A stretch of DNA of 64,000 nucleotides, taken from NCBI GenBank assembly GCA_001298545.1, contig LJCX01000027.1:310001-374000 (forward strand), written 5' to 3'. Below, piece by piece: positions 50,801-59,692 of the stretch. The translations under genes and the position numbers were made by a program. Source of the stretch: Actinobacteria bacterium OV320. GTDB taxonomy: Bacteria > Actinomycetota > Actinomycetes > Streptomycetales > Streptomycetaceae. Numbering within the stretch: the stretch's first letter is position 1; each line of letters begins with the position of its first letter. Below the pieces are notes generated by a model, which did not search any database, was not told where the DNA came from, and saw nothing but the letters and a program-made list of their open reading frames with translations.

Positions 50801-53800
50801 AGGCGCACGGCACCGGGACGGTGGTCGGCGACCGCACCGAACTGCGCATCCTCAGCGAGGTGTTCGGCGAGGCCGGGGCGGCACCGGGCGGCTGCGCGAT
50901 CGGCTCGGTGAAGTCGCAGATCGGGCACACCAAGTGCGCCGCCGGACTCGCCGGGCTGATCAAGACACTGCTCGCCCTGCACACCGGCGTCCGGCCGCCC
51001 ACACTGCACGTCGAGGCCCCCAACGCGGCCTGGGACCGGGAGAGCAGCCCCTTCGCCTTCCACGCACGGGCCCGGCCCTGGGCGGCGCCTCCCGAGGAAC
51101 GCCTCGCCGGGGTCAGCGCGTTCGGCTTCGGTGGCACCAACTTCCATGTGGTGGTCAGTGCCCACGCCGGCGGCGTGCCGCCGGTACGCGGCGCGGACGC
51201 CTGGCCGGCCGAACTGTTCGTCTTCCGTGGACGGGACGCCGCCGCGGCCGGGCGTGCGGTGGACGAACTCCTCAGGGCCGCGGAGGCGGAGGGCCGGCCG
51301 TGGCGGCTGCGGGACCTGGCGCTCGGCGCCGCCCGGCGGTCGGACGCGAGCGGTGAACCGGCGTGGGTCGCGGTCGTGGCGACGGACGTGGACGACCTGG
51401 TCGGCAAGTTGCGACGGGTGTCGGCCGATCCGGCCGAGCACGACCCGGCACGCGGCATCCACCGGGCCGGACCGGACGACCCCCGAGGCGACCTCGGGGA
51501 CTCCAAGGTCGCCTTCCTCTTCCCCGGCCAGGGCAGCCAGCGCACCGGCATGCTCGCGGACCTGTTCGTCACCTTCCCCGAGCTGCGGCCCTACCTGGAA
51601 CTCGGACGCGCCCACGCCGACACCCTGTATCCGCCGGCCGCCTTCGACGACGCGGAACGCGACCGTCAGCAGGCCGCGCTGACCGACACCCGGGTGGCCC
51701 AGCCGGCCCTCGGCGTCGCCGGACTCGCCGCGCACGCCGTGCTCACCGCGGCGGGGGTACGGCCGGACATGGCCGCCGGACACAGTTACGGCGAGCTGGT
51801 CGCCCTCTGCGCGGCCGGCGCGGTGAGCCCCGAGACGCTGCTGGACCTGAGCGCGGAACGGGCGACGGCGATCCTCGAAGCCGCCGGGGCTGCCGGGTCT
51901 GCCGGGTCTGCCGGGTCCGCCGGGTCTGCCGGGTCTGCCGGGTCTGCCGGTGGCGATCCCGGCACCATGGCCGCCGTCGCGGCCGGTGCCGACAAGGTGG
52001 CGCGGGCCCTGGAGGCGGTGCGGGCGCCGGACTCCGTGGTCGTCGCCAACCGCAACTCGCCCGAGCAGACGGTGATCTCGGGCCCCTCGGACGCCGTCGC
52101 CGACACCGTACGGCTGCTGCGCGAGGCCGGTATCGGGGCCAAGCGGATCCCCGTGGCCTGCGCCTTCCACAGCCCGCTGGTCGCCGGTGCCGCCGGCCGC
52201 TTCGCCGAGTCACTCGCGGCCCGGCCGGTGCACGCGCCCGAGTTCCCGGTGTGGTCCAACCGCACGGCCGCGCCCTATCCCTCCGACGCCGACGGGGTAC
52301 GGACCGAACTCGCCGCCCAGATCGGCGCCCCGGTCGCCTTCGCCGAGCAGGTCGAGGCGATGTACGCGGCGGGCGCGCGGATCTTCGTCGAAGCCGGTCC
52401 CGGATCGGTGCTGACCCGGCTGGTCGGGCAGATCCTCGGCGACCGTCCGCACCGCACGGTGGCCTGCGAGCCCCGCCCCGGCGGCGGTCTGCACGGCTGG
52501 CTCGACGCGCTGGCCCGGCTCGCCGTCTCGGGCCTGCCGGTACGCGCCGGGTGGCTGCTGCGTGGCCGGGACGCGATCGACGCGGTGCGGACCCCCGTGC
52601 CGAAGCGGCCCGGCTGGACGGTCGACGGACAGCTGGTCCGTACCGCCGCCGGCGCCCTCCTTCCCGGTGCGCTCGCACCGGCCCGCCGAGTCGTGGAACC
52701 CCTCGAGAGGACCGTGGCGACTGTGCCGACGAACCCCCCGCACGGCGTCCCGTCCGACCGGGACGCGCTCGTCTCCGAATTCCTGCGCACCAGCCGGGAG
52801 ATGATCGCCGCCCAACGCGACGTGCTGCTCACCTACTTCGGGGCCACCGCGGGCGCGCCGCCGGCGGCGCCCGTGGCCGCGGTGCCGCAGGTGCTCCAGG
52901 CGGTTGCCCAACTCCCCACGGCACAACCGGCGGTGGCGGCCGCGACGGCGGAACCGACCGGGGATTCCGCACCGCCCCGGGCCACCGGGCCCGTCGATGT
53001 CCAGCAGGTCGTCCTGGAGATCATCAGCGAGCGCACCGGCTACCCCGTCGACATGATCGAGCCCGACCTCGACCTCGAGGCCGACCTCAGCATCGACTCC
53101 ATCAAGCGGGCGGAGATCGCGGGCGAGTTGGCCCGACGTCTGGGTGCCGGGGCGGGCGCGGACCTCGCGTCGATGGACGACGACGACCTGGAGGAGCTGG
53201 CGAAGGCGCGGACCGCCGCCGCGGTGACCGACTGGCTCACCGCCAGGCTGGGCGGACCGGCCGCCCCCGCGCCCACCACCGGGCCCGACACGGCGGGGGC
53301 GGGAGCGGCGGCGGTACCGGGCACGGAGCCCGGAACGCCTGCGCAGGTTGCGCCGGAGGTGACCGGCGAGCCGCCCCGCAGGCATGTGCTGCGGCCGGTC
53401 CTGCTCGACGCCGGCGCCGACGCCTCGGCCGTCCCCTCCGCAGCCCCCTCCGCCGTCCCCTCCAGCACGCTCTCCGGGACCCGTTGGGTCCTCCTCGGGG
53501 AGGCCCCGGAGGCGGCGGCCCGGTTGGTGTCGCACGGCGGCGACGTCGCCGTACGGGCCCGGGACCACGTCCTGACCGAGGCGGACGGGCCGGTGGACGG
53601 CGTGCTGTACCTCGGCGCCCTCGACGGCGCCGACGACGGCCCCGTCCTGCCGGACGCGTTCCCCGTCCTCAAGGCGGCCCTGGCACGCGGCCCGCGCTGG
53701 CTGCTGGCCGTGCGTGCCGCCGGCGGCGGGACACCCGACCCCCGCACCGCCGGGCTGCGCGGTCTGTTCCGGACGGTGGCACGTGAGTACCCGGAGCTCA

Positions 53801-54861
53801 TCGCCCGGGTCGTCGACCTCTCCGACACCTCGCCGTCCGCCGTCGCGGACGCCGTGGTCGCGGAGGCCGTCGCGCCGGACCGTACGCCGGTCGTCCTGCG
53901 GACGGCTGCCGGACGGTACGGCTTCGAGCTGGTGGAGGCGCCGCTCGGCGCGCTCGGCAGCACGGGCGCCGGACCGGCCGGGGACGGAGCCGCCGAGGCG
54001 GCGGCGCTCGGACTGGACCGGGACTCGGTGGTCCTGCTCGCGGGCGGGGCGCGGGGCATCACCGCGCAGTTCGCCGCCGCGCTCGCCCGGGCCGCCCGCT
54101 GCCGTCTGGAGCTGCTCGGCCGGACCCCCGCGCCGGACGGCCCCGAGGCCGCGGACACCGCTGCCGCCCGCACCCCGGCCGAGCTGCGTGCCGCACTCGC
54201 CGCGCGCGGCGGCGGGAAACCGACGGAGATCAACCGTGCCGCCGAACTCCTGCTGGCCCAGCGGGAGATCACCGCCACCCTCGCCGAACTCACGGCGCTC
54301 GGCGGCCGGCCCCGCTACCGCTCCGTCGACTTCCGGGAGCCGGGGGCGGTGCTCCAGGCGGTGAAGGAGATCCACGCCGAGCACGGCCGGCTGGACGGTG
54401 TGGTGCACGCGGCCGGGGTGATCGAGGACCGGCTCGTCGCGGAGAAGAGCGCCGAGTCCTTCCAGCGCGTCTACGGCACCAAGGCGACCGGCGCGGACGC
54501 CCTGCTCACCGCCCTGGAGGAACTCCCCGCCGCACCCGCGTTCACCGTGCTGTTCGGCTCGATCTCGGCCGTCCTCGGCAACCGGGGCCAGGTGGACTAC
54601 GCGGCCGCCAACGACGCTCTGGAGACCCTCGGCGCGGCCTTCGCCGCCCGTACCGGGCACCGCGCGGTGACCGTGCACTGGGGGCCGTGGGCGCCCGCGG
54701 CCGGGCACGCCGGCATGGTGGGGGTGGAGCTGGCCCGGGAGTACGCCCGGCGCGGCATCCGGCTGATCGATCCCGAGGAGGGCACCGCGGCGCTGCTGCG
54801 GGAGCTGGCCTGGGGCGAGGAGTCCGCCACGGCCGTCGTCCACACCGCCTCGGGCTGGTGA
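47842..54861 (+). CDS. PUFA-type polyketide synthase A: two FMN (PfaD/nitronate-monooxygenase-like) domains-KS-AT-ACP-KR
   Basis: 2339 aa from ATG 47842 (GGAG 5-8 bases upstream). Order: FMN barrel 1 (about 5-230, R-G-A-E-S-G-G and C-G-G-I-G), FMN barrel 2 (about 300-600, E-G-S-E-C-G-G-H-V-G), KS (671-1105, Cys854 in D-A-A-C-A-S-S, His in E-A-H-G-T-G-T, G-H-T-K), AT (1223-1545, F-P-G-Q-G-S-Q, Ser1315 in G-H-S-Y-G-E), ACP (1718-1803, Ser1753 in S-I-D-S-I-K-R), a structural plus active KR (1870-2333, A-A-N after Tyr2253). The S-I-D-S-I-K ACP and KS/AT/ACP/KR order are those of PfaA; the built-in enoyl-reductase barrels are normally the separate PfaD. It should extend, reduce and enoyl-reduce a carbon chain iteratively. 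A (GSA) repeat interrupts the AT. Confidence 0.9.
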   Translation: MTSAVRSEDMIIGITPFGEPDAGLALAIDRAGGLGVLDLGSGDRRTREALSRLRRASPGAFGVRVGAHCRLTPADLEPDGPHTVILTARTNGASWPIDGLSARYRVLVEVTDLAGAREALGAGAHGLIARGAESGGRIGELSTFVLLQQLLAAPEVAAPVWACGGIGPRTAAAAVAGGAAGVVLDSQLALLAESALPEPAAAALRTLDGSETVVLAGHRVLLRRGPDAPQLPEDAGAQAVAALLGTQDPREQLLPVGQDGFLAARFAERWGDVRRTLRAVRDAVLDAVRDDTAGRALRAGSPMSRALGTRLPLAQGPMTRVSDGAPFAAAVAADGALPFLALALADGARTRAMLAETRDAVAGRPWGVGGLGFAPEDVRAAQLEAVRELRPTHAIIAGGRPSQAQALERDGIRTFLHVPSPGLLRQFLEAGARRFVFEGSECGGHVGPRASFALWEAQLAVLEDWSQDHRAEDVEVFFAGGVHDARSAAMVAALAAPLTARGAAVGVLMGTAYLFTEEAVSCGAIRPLFQRQVMTAERTTLLESAPGHATRCVPSPFAAGYRDEETRLRAEGAGDRQIWEALERLNVGRLRLASKGVTRDTDGSLTPVDEQRQLDEGMFMAGAVAVLRSATTTVAALHESVTTGASEHLTRRAAELGREETVREPAAPAPLDIAVVGMACMFPQAPDLPTFWANVVGGVDAVGEVPADRWDPAVHHGESTPSKWGGFLPRIPFDPLRYGIPPASLGSVEPVQLLSLEAARRALEDAGYGEGGREFDRARTSVVFGAEAGSDLSNAATLRAVLPSYYGSVPAGLDDQLPRLTEDSFPGMLANVISGRIANRLDLGGANYTVDAACASSLAAVDVACKELVGGTSDVVLCGGADLHNGINDYVLFSSVHALSPTGRSRAFDGSADGIALGEGVACVVLKRLADAERDGDRIYGVIKGLGSSSDGRSLGLTAPRPEGQRSALERAYRNAGVSPADVGLVEAHGTGTVVGDRTELRILSEVFGEAGAAPGGCAIGSVKSQIGHTKCAAGLAGLIKTLLALHTGVRPPTLHVEAPNAAWDRESSPFAFHARARPWAAPPEERLAGVSAFGFGGTNFHVVVSAHAGGVPPVRGADAWPAELFVFRGRDAAAAGRAVDELLRAAEAEGRPWRLRDLALGAARRSDASGEPAWVAVVATDVDDLVGKLRRVSADPAEHDPARGIHRAGPDDPRGDLGDSKVAFLFPGQGSQRTGMLADLFVTFPELRPYLELGRAHADTLYPPAAFDDAERDRQQAALTDTRVAQPALGVAGLAAHAVLTAAGVRPDMAAGHSYGELVALCAAGAVSPETLLDLSAERATAILEAAGAAGSAGSAGSAGSAGSAGSAGGDPGTMAAVAAGADKVARALEAVRAPDSVVVANRNSPEQTVISGPSDAVADTVRLLREAGIGAKRIPVACAFHSPLVAGAAGRFAESLAARPVHAPEFPVWSNRTAAPYPSDADGVRTELAAQIGAPVAFAEQVEAMYAAGARIFVEAGPGSVLTRLVGQILGDRPHRTVACEPRPGGGLHGWLDALARLAVSGLPVRAGWLLRGRDAIDAVRTPVPKRPGWTVDGQLVRTAAGALLPGALAPARRVVEPLERTVATVPTNPPHGVPSDRDALVSEFLRTSREMIAAQRDVLLTYFGATAGAPPAAPVAAVPQVLQAVAQLPTAQPAVAAATAEPTGDSAPPRATGPVDVQQVVLEIISERTGYPVDMIEPDLDLEADLSIDSIKRAEIAGELARRLGAGAGADLASMDDDDLEELAKARTAAAVTDWLTARLGGPAAPAPTTGPDTAGAGAAAVPGTEPGTPAQVAPEVTGEPPRRHVLRPVLLDAGADASAVPSAAPSAVPSSTLSGTRWVLLGEAPEAAARLVSHGGDVAVRARDHVLTEADGPVDGVLYLGALDGADDGPVLPDAFPVLKAALARGPRWLLAVRAAGGGTPDPRTAGLRGLFRTVAREYPELIARVVDLSDTSPSAVADAVVAEAVAPDRTPVVLRTAAGRYGFELVEAPLGALGSTGAGPAGDGAAEAAALGLDRDSVVLLAGGARGITAQFAAALARAARCRLELLGRTPAPDGPEAADTAAARTPAELRAALAARGGGKPTEINRAAELLLAQREITATLAELTALGGRPRYRSVDFREPGAVLQAVKEIHAEHGRLDGVVHAAGVIEDRLVAEKSAESFQRVYGTKATGADALLTALEELPAAPAFTVLFGSISAVLGNRGQVDYAAANDALETLGAAFAARTGHRAVTVHWGPWAPAAGHAGMVGVELAREYARRGIRLIDPEEGTAALLRELAWGEESATAVVHTASGW
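51892..51945 (+). repeat. 9-bp tandem repeat inside the AT domain
   Basis: Six copies of GCCGGGTCT (one with C at the end) encode (A-G-S)6 within the AT of synthase A, after the S-A-E-R-A-T-A-I-L helix. The reading frame is kept. It lies in a surface region near the small ferredoxin-like subdomain. Confidence 0.9.
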
Positions 54862-57800
54862 CGGCGGCCGTGGCCGCGCCTCACCGGCCCGTCGCCATCG
54901 TCGGCATGGCGGTCCTGCTGCCGGGCGCCGCCGACCTGGACGCGTACTGGCGCAACCTGCGGGACGGCGTGGACGCGATCGGCGAGGTGCCCGAGGGGCG
55001 CTGGGACGCCGAGTTCTACCGTCCCGGCACCGCCTCCGAACCGGCCGTCGCGGACCGGGTGTACGCGCGGCGGGGCGGGTTCGTGGACGGGCTGGCGGAG
55101 GTGGAGGTGACCCGGTTCGGGATCATGCCCCACTCGGTGGCCGGGACCGAGCCGGACCAGCTGATCGCCCTGCACGTGGCCTCGGCCGCCCTGGACGACG
55201 CGGGCGGCCCGGACCGGCTCCCCGACCGAGGGCGCGTCGGCGTCGTCCTCGGCCGGGGCGGCTATCTCGGTCCCGGCCTGGTGCGGCTCGACCAGCGGGT
55301 CCGGACGGCCGGCCAACTCGTGCGCACACTAGGTGAGTTGCTGCCCGACCTCACCGCCGACCAACTCGGCCGCGTACAGACGGCGTTCACCGAGCGGCTC
55401 GGTCCGGACAGTCCCGAGTCGGCGATCGGTCTGGTGCCCAATCTCGCCGCCTCCCGGATCGCCAACCGGCTGGACCTGCGCGGTCCGGCGTACACCGTGG
55501 ACGCGGCCTGCGCGTCCTCGCTGGTCGCCGTGGACCAGGCGGTGGCCGAACTCGGCTCCGGGCGCTGCGACCTGATGCTCGCGGGCGGCGTCCACCACTG
55601 CCACGACATCACGCTGTGGAGCGTCTTCTCCCAGCTCCGCGCGCTCTCCCCCAGCCAGCGCAGCCGCCCCTTCCACCGGGACGCCGACGGCATCCTGATC
55701 GGCGAGGGGACGGGCGTCGTCGTCCTCAAGCGGCTGGCCGACGCCGAACGCGACGGCGACCGGATCTACGCGGTGATCCGGGGCACCGGGGTGGCCAGTG
55801 ACGGCCGGGCCGCGGGGCTGGTCAACCCCGATCCGGGCGGTCAGGCGCAGGCCGTCCGGCAGGCGTGGCGGGCCGCCGGGCTCGACCCGGCCGAGCCCGG
55901 TTCGATCGGTCTGCTGGAGGCGCACGGCACCGCGACCCCGGCGGGCGACGAGGCCGAACTGACCACCCTCGCCGAGGTGTTCGGCCCGGGCGAGGGTGAA
56001 GCGGTGCTGGGGTCGGTCAAGTCGATGATCGGGCACACCATGCCCGCCGCCGGGGTGGCCGGGCTCGTCAAGGCCGCGCTCGCCGTCCACCACGGCATGC
56101 TGCTCCCGACGCTGCACTGCGACGACCCGCACCCCGCCCTGGCCCGCACCCGGTTCCGCACCCTGGAGAAGGCGGCCGACTGGGAGACCACCGAGCGGCA
56201 GCCCGTGCGCCGGGCCGCCGTCAACGCGTTCGGGTTCGGCGGGATCAACGCGCACGTGGTGCTGGAGGAGGCACCCGGGGCCCGCGGACCCCGCGCGACC
56301 GCCCCGCCCCGACCGGTCCTGGCGGTCACCGAACCCGAGCGGGTCCTGCTGCTCGCCGCCGACTCCCCCGCGCGGCTCGCCGCCCTCCTGGACGCCGACG
56401 ACGACACCGTACGGTCCGCCGGACTCGCCCCCTCCCATCCGCACCCGGACGCGGGACCGGCCCGCCTGGGCATCGTCGACCCGACCGCGAAGCGGCTCGC
56501 CCTGGCCCGCCGCGCGGTCGGCAAGCGGCGGGCCTGGCACGGACGCAGCGACGTCTGGTTCCGGCCCGGCCCCCTGCTGGGCGCCGAAGCGGGCGGACCC
56601 GCGTTCCTGTTCCCCGGCCTGGAGGGCGACTTCACCCCGCAGGTCGACGACGTGGCCGCCCACTTCGGGCTGCCCGCCCCGTCCGTCGCCGGGGACCGGA
56701 CCGGTGACGTGGGCCGGCACGGTTTCGGTGTGGTCGCCGTCGGCCGGCTGCTCGACGCCGCGCTGCGCCGCACCGGGATCGTGCCGGCGGCGGTCGCCGG
56801 GCACAGCGTGGGCGAGTGGACGGCGATGGCGACGGCCGGGCTGTACTCCGGGGACGAGGTCGACGCGTTCATGGCGGACTTCGACCCCGACTCGGTGGCG
56901 GTGCCGGGGCTGGCCTTCGGGGCGATCGGCGCGTCCGCCGAGCGGGTCCTGGCCGCCCTGCGGGACGAGGGCCCGGCCACGGCGGGACTGGTGCTCTCCC
57001 ACGACAACGCGCCGGGCCAGTCGATGGTGTGCGGACCGGAGGCGGCGGTGGAGGCGTTCGTACGGGCCTTCCGCGCCCAGGGTGTCCTCAGCCAGGTGCT
57101 GCCGTTCCGGTCGGGCTTCCACACGCCGATGCTGGAACCGCATCTCGGCCCGATCAAGGAGGCCGCCGACCGGTTCCGGCTGTATCCGCCGCACACCCCC
57201 CTCTGGTCGGGGACGACCGCAGCGCCCTTCCCCGAGGACGAGGCGGGGATCCGGTCCCTGTTCGTCCGCCATCTGCTGGAACCCGTCCGCTTCCGGCAGC
57301 TGACGGAGGCGCTGTACGCGGCCGGACACCGGGTGTACGTGCAGGTCGGCCCGGGTCAGCTCGGTTCCCTCGTCGGGGACACCCTGGGCGGCCGGGACCA
57401 CCTGGTCGTCGCCGCCAACTCCCCCCACCGCACGGGCCTCGCCCAGCTCCGCCGGGTGGCCACCGCGCTGTGGACGGCCGGGGCGGCGGTGGCGCCCTCC
57501 CTCGGGCCCTCCCCTGCGCCCGGCACGACCGCGCGGGCGGCACGGCCGCCGGTGCGGCTGGACCTGGGCGGCGCCCTGGTGTCCCTCGCGCCGCAGCGGC
57601 TCACCGCACTGCGGGCCGAGCTGCGCGCGCCGGTCCGTGCGGCGGGCGCCGTCGGTCCCTCGCCGCTGGACGCCCTGGCCGGGGGTTCACCGATGGCCGC
57701 CGAACTGTCCGCCCTGCTCCACGAGACGGCGGACACGGCGGCCGCCCTCATGACCGCGAGGGCCGCCGCTCCCGCGGCCGCACGGCGGACCGGCCCGTGG

Positions 57801-59366
57801 CACACCGTCGTCCACGTCTCCCCCGACACCATGCCCTACCTGCTGGACCACTGCTTCTTCCCGCAGCGGCCCGGCTGGCCCGAGGTCGCCGACCGGTGGC
57901 CGGTCGTCCCGGCGACGACGATCGTGCAGCACATCGTGGACGCGGCGGCGGACGCGGCGCGGGACGCGGCCCCCGGCACGGTGCCGGTCGCCGTGCACGG
58001 CGCGCGGTTCGAGGAGTGGCTCACCGCCACCCCCGCCGTCGACGTGCCGGTCACCGTGACCCCCGAAGGCCCCGACCGGCTGGCCGTGTCGTTCGGCCCC
58101 CGGGCCCGCGCCACCGTCGAACTGGCCGCCGCCCACCCACCGCCGCCCGCCCCGTGGCCCAACGGCCCCGGCGCCGAGCGCGCCCCGGACCACACCGCCG
58201 CCCAGCTCTACGACGAGCGCTGGATGTTCCACGGCCCGGCGTTCCGGGGCGTCACCGAGCTCGGCGCGATCGGCGACCGGCACGTACGCGGGGTGATCAC
58301 CACCCCGTCCGCGCCCGGCGCGCTGCTGGACAACGTCGGCCAGCTCCTCGGCTACTGGATCATGGCGACCCGTACCGAGCGGACCGTCGTGTTCCCGGTC
58401 GGGATGCGGGAGATGCGCTTCCACGGACCGCATCCGGCGCCGGGGACCGCGGTGGGGTGCCTGGTGCGGATCACCTCGCTCACCGACGCCTTCCTGGAGG
58501 CCGACGTCCAGCTGACGGTCGGGGGCACGGTGTGGGCGGAGTTGTACGGCTGGCAGGACCGCCGGTTCGACAACGACCCGAAGACCCGGCCCGTCGAGCG
58601 CTTCCCGGAGCGCCACACGCTGTCCGAGACCCGGCCGGGCGGCTGGCAGCTGCTGCACGAGCGGTGGCCGGACCTGGCGTCCCGTGAGCTGATCATGCGC
58701 AACTCCCTGGGCGGAGCGGAGCGTTCGCAGTACGCGGAGCACGCGCCGCGCGGGCGCCGGCAGTGGCTGCTGGGCCGGATCGCGGTGAAGGACGCGGTAC
58801 GGCAGTGGCTGTGGGACCAGGGCGAGGGCCCGGTCTTCCCGGCCGAACTGCGGGTGCGCAACGACGAGGCCGGACGGCCGTACGTCACCGGCGTGCACGG
58901 ACGCGTCCTGCCCGCGCTGGACGTCTCGCTGGCCCACTGCGCGGAGGCGGGCGTCGCGATCGTCCGGCCGCACGCACCGGGCCCCGGCCCGGGGATCGAC
59001 ATCGAGGAGGTCACCGACCGCACCCCGCAGACCCTCGCCGCCGCCCTCGGCGAGGACGAACTACGGCTGCTGCGCGCCCTGTCGGCCGGCTCCGGCGGCT
59101 CCGAAGCCCTGTGGTTCACCCGCTTCTGGGCGGCGAAGGAGGCCGTCGCCAAGGCGGAGGGCACCGGATTCGAGGGCAGGCCGCGGGACTTCACGGTGCT
59201 CGACGCGACACCGGCCGGCGACCGGCTGACCGTCGCGGGCCGCCTCGAACGCGCCTACCCCGTGCACTGCGCACCGGCCGCCAACCCGCGCCGGCTGCCC
59301 GACCGTTCGTACGTGGTGGCCTGGACGACGGGACACCCGACCGCGAAGGAGTACGACGCCCGATGA
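54858..59366 (+). CDS. PUFA-type polyketide synthase B: KS-AT-DH-phosphopantetheinyl transferase
   Basis: 1502 aa from GTG 54858, overlapping the stop of synthase A. KS (11-475, Cys218 in D-A-A-C-A-S-S, E-A-H-G-T-A-T, G-H-T-M), AT-like (579-870, Ser650 in G-H-S-V-G-E but F-P-G-L-E-G-D in place of F-P-G-Q-G), double-hotdog DH (about 980-1245, His998 in L-D-H-C and Asp1158 in L-D-N-V), then a Sfp-type PPTase (about 1300-1495, G-I-D-I-E at Asp1381 and W-A-A-K-E-A at Glu1428). This resembles PfaC/PfaE functions and the DH-PPTase end of enediyne synthases. It makes the pathway independent of other PPTases, and supplies dehydration to the ACP-bound chain. Confidence 0.88.
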   Translation: MTAAVAAPHRPVAIVGMAVLLPGAADLDAYWRNLRDGVDAIGEVPEGRWDAEFYRPGTASEPAVADRVYARRGGFVDGLAEVEVTRFGIMPHSVAGTEPDQLIALHVASAALDDAGGPDRLPDRGRVGVVLGRGGYLGPGLVRLDQRVRTAGQLVRTLGELLPDLTADQLGRVQTAFTERLGPDSPESAIGLVPNLAASRIANRLDLRGPAYTVDAACASSLVAVDQAVAELGSGRCDLMLAGGVHHCHDITLWSVFSQLRALSPSQRSRPFHRDADGILIGEGTGVVVLKRLADAERDGDRIYAVIRGTGVASDGRAAGLVNPDPGGQAQAVRQAWRAAGLDPAEPGSIGLLEAHGTATPAGDEAELTTLAEVFGPGEGEAVLGSVKSMIGHTMPAAGVAGLVKAALAVHHGMLLPTLHCDDPHPALARTRFRTLEKAADWETTERQPVRRAAVNAFGFGGINAHVVLEEAPGARGPRATAPPRPVLAVTEPERVLLLAADSPARLAALLDADDDTVRSAGLAPSHPHPDAGPARLGIVDPTAKRLALARRAVGKRRAWHGRSDVWFRPGPLLGAEAGGPAFLFPGLEGDFTPQVDDVAAHFGLPAPSVAGDRTGDVGRHGFGVVAVGRLLDAALRRTGIVPAAVAGHSVGEWTAMATAGLYSGDEVDAFMADFDPDSVAVPGLAFGAIGASAERVLAALRDEGPATAGLVLSHDNAPGQSMVCGPEAAVEAFVRAFRAQGVLSQVLPFRSGFHTPMLEPHLGPIKEAADRFRLYPPHTPLWSGTTAAPFPEDEAGIRSLFVRHLLEPVRFRQLTEALYAAGHRVYVQVGPGQLGSLVGDTLGGRDHLVVAANSPHRTGLAQLRRVATALWTAGAAVAPSLGPSPAPGTTARAARPPVRLDLGGALVSLAPQRLTALRAELRAPVRAAGAVGPSPLDALAGGSPMAAELSALLHETADTAAALMTARAAAPAAARRTGPWHTVVHVSPDTMPYLLDHCFFPQRPGWPEVADRWPVVPATTIVQHIVDAAADAARDAAPGTVPVAVHGARFEEWLTATPAVDVPVTVTPEGPDRLAVSFGPRARATVELAAAHPPPPAPWPNGPGAERAPDHTAAQLYDERWMFHGPAFRGVTELGAIGDRHVRGVITTPSAPGALLDNVGQLLGYWIMATRTERTVVFPVGMREMRFHGPHPAPGTAVGCLVRITSLTDAFLEADVQLTVGGTVWAELYGWQDRRFDNDPKTRPVERFPERHTLSETRPGGWQLLHERWPDLASRELIMRNSLGGAERSQYAEHAPRGRRQWLLGRIAVKDAVRQWLWDQGEGPVFPAELRVRNDEAGRPYVTGVHGRVLPALDVSLAHCAEAGVAIVRPHAPGPGPGIDIEEVTDRTPQTLAAALGEDELRLLRALSAGSGGSEALWFTRFWAAKEAVAKAEGTGFEGRPRDFTVLDATPAGDRLTVAGRLERAYPVHCAPAANPRRLPDRSYVVAWTTGHPTAKEYDAR

Positions 59367-59689
59367 CACCCCCCACCCCCCACACCCCCGTCACCGCCGA
59401 CGAGAGGTCCGTCCTGGCCGATCTCACCGGCCTGCTCACGCGGCTGCTGCAGGACGAGTACGGGCTCGACGACATCGAGATCGACCTGCAGACCACCTTC
59501 AACCGCGACCTGGAGCTGGAGAGCATCGACCTCGTCACCCTGGCCGGTCTGCTCCAGGAACGGTACGGCGACCGGGTCAACTTCGCCGAGTTCCTGGCCG
59601 GCATGGAGTTCGACGAGATCATCGAACTGACCGTCGGACGACTCGTCGAGTACGTCGTGACGAGCCTGAAGGCAGCGGAGGCGAGCTGA
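59363..59689 (+). CDS. Free-standing acyl carrier protein
   Basis: 108 aa; its ATG overlaps the stop of synthase B (ATGA). The phosphopantetheine site is L-E-S54-I-D-L in the helix after a Q-T-T-F-N-R-D-L-E loop; the acidic C-terminal helices are typical. It probably carries a starter, an extra acyl group or the finished chain between the synthase and the tailoring enzymes. The PPTase domain encoded just upstream can arm it. Confidence 0.9.
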   Translation: MTPPTPHTPVTADERSVLADLTGLLTRLLQDEYGLDDIEIDLQTTFNRDLELESIDLVTLAGLLQERYGDRVNFAEFLAGMEFDEIIELTVGRLVEYVVTSLKAAEAS

Positions 59690-59692
59690 GCC

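Noticed and set aside
48742..52170. 1142-codon reverse open frame inside synthase A
   Set aside because: Entirely opposite well-supported KS/AT coding; Arg/Gly/Val-rich with no domain.
52210..54843. 877-codon reverse open frame inside synthase A
   Set aside because: Shadow of the ACP/KR region; no motif and no start signal.
47842..59366. Enediyne polyketide synthase cluster
   Set aside because: The DH-PPTase end is similar, but the synthase has a PfaA-like ACP and KR arrangement, tandem FMN domains and none of the usual enediyne accessory genes.
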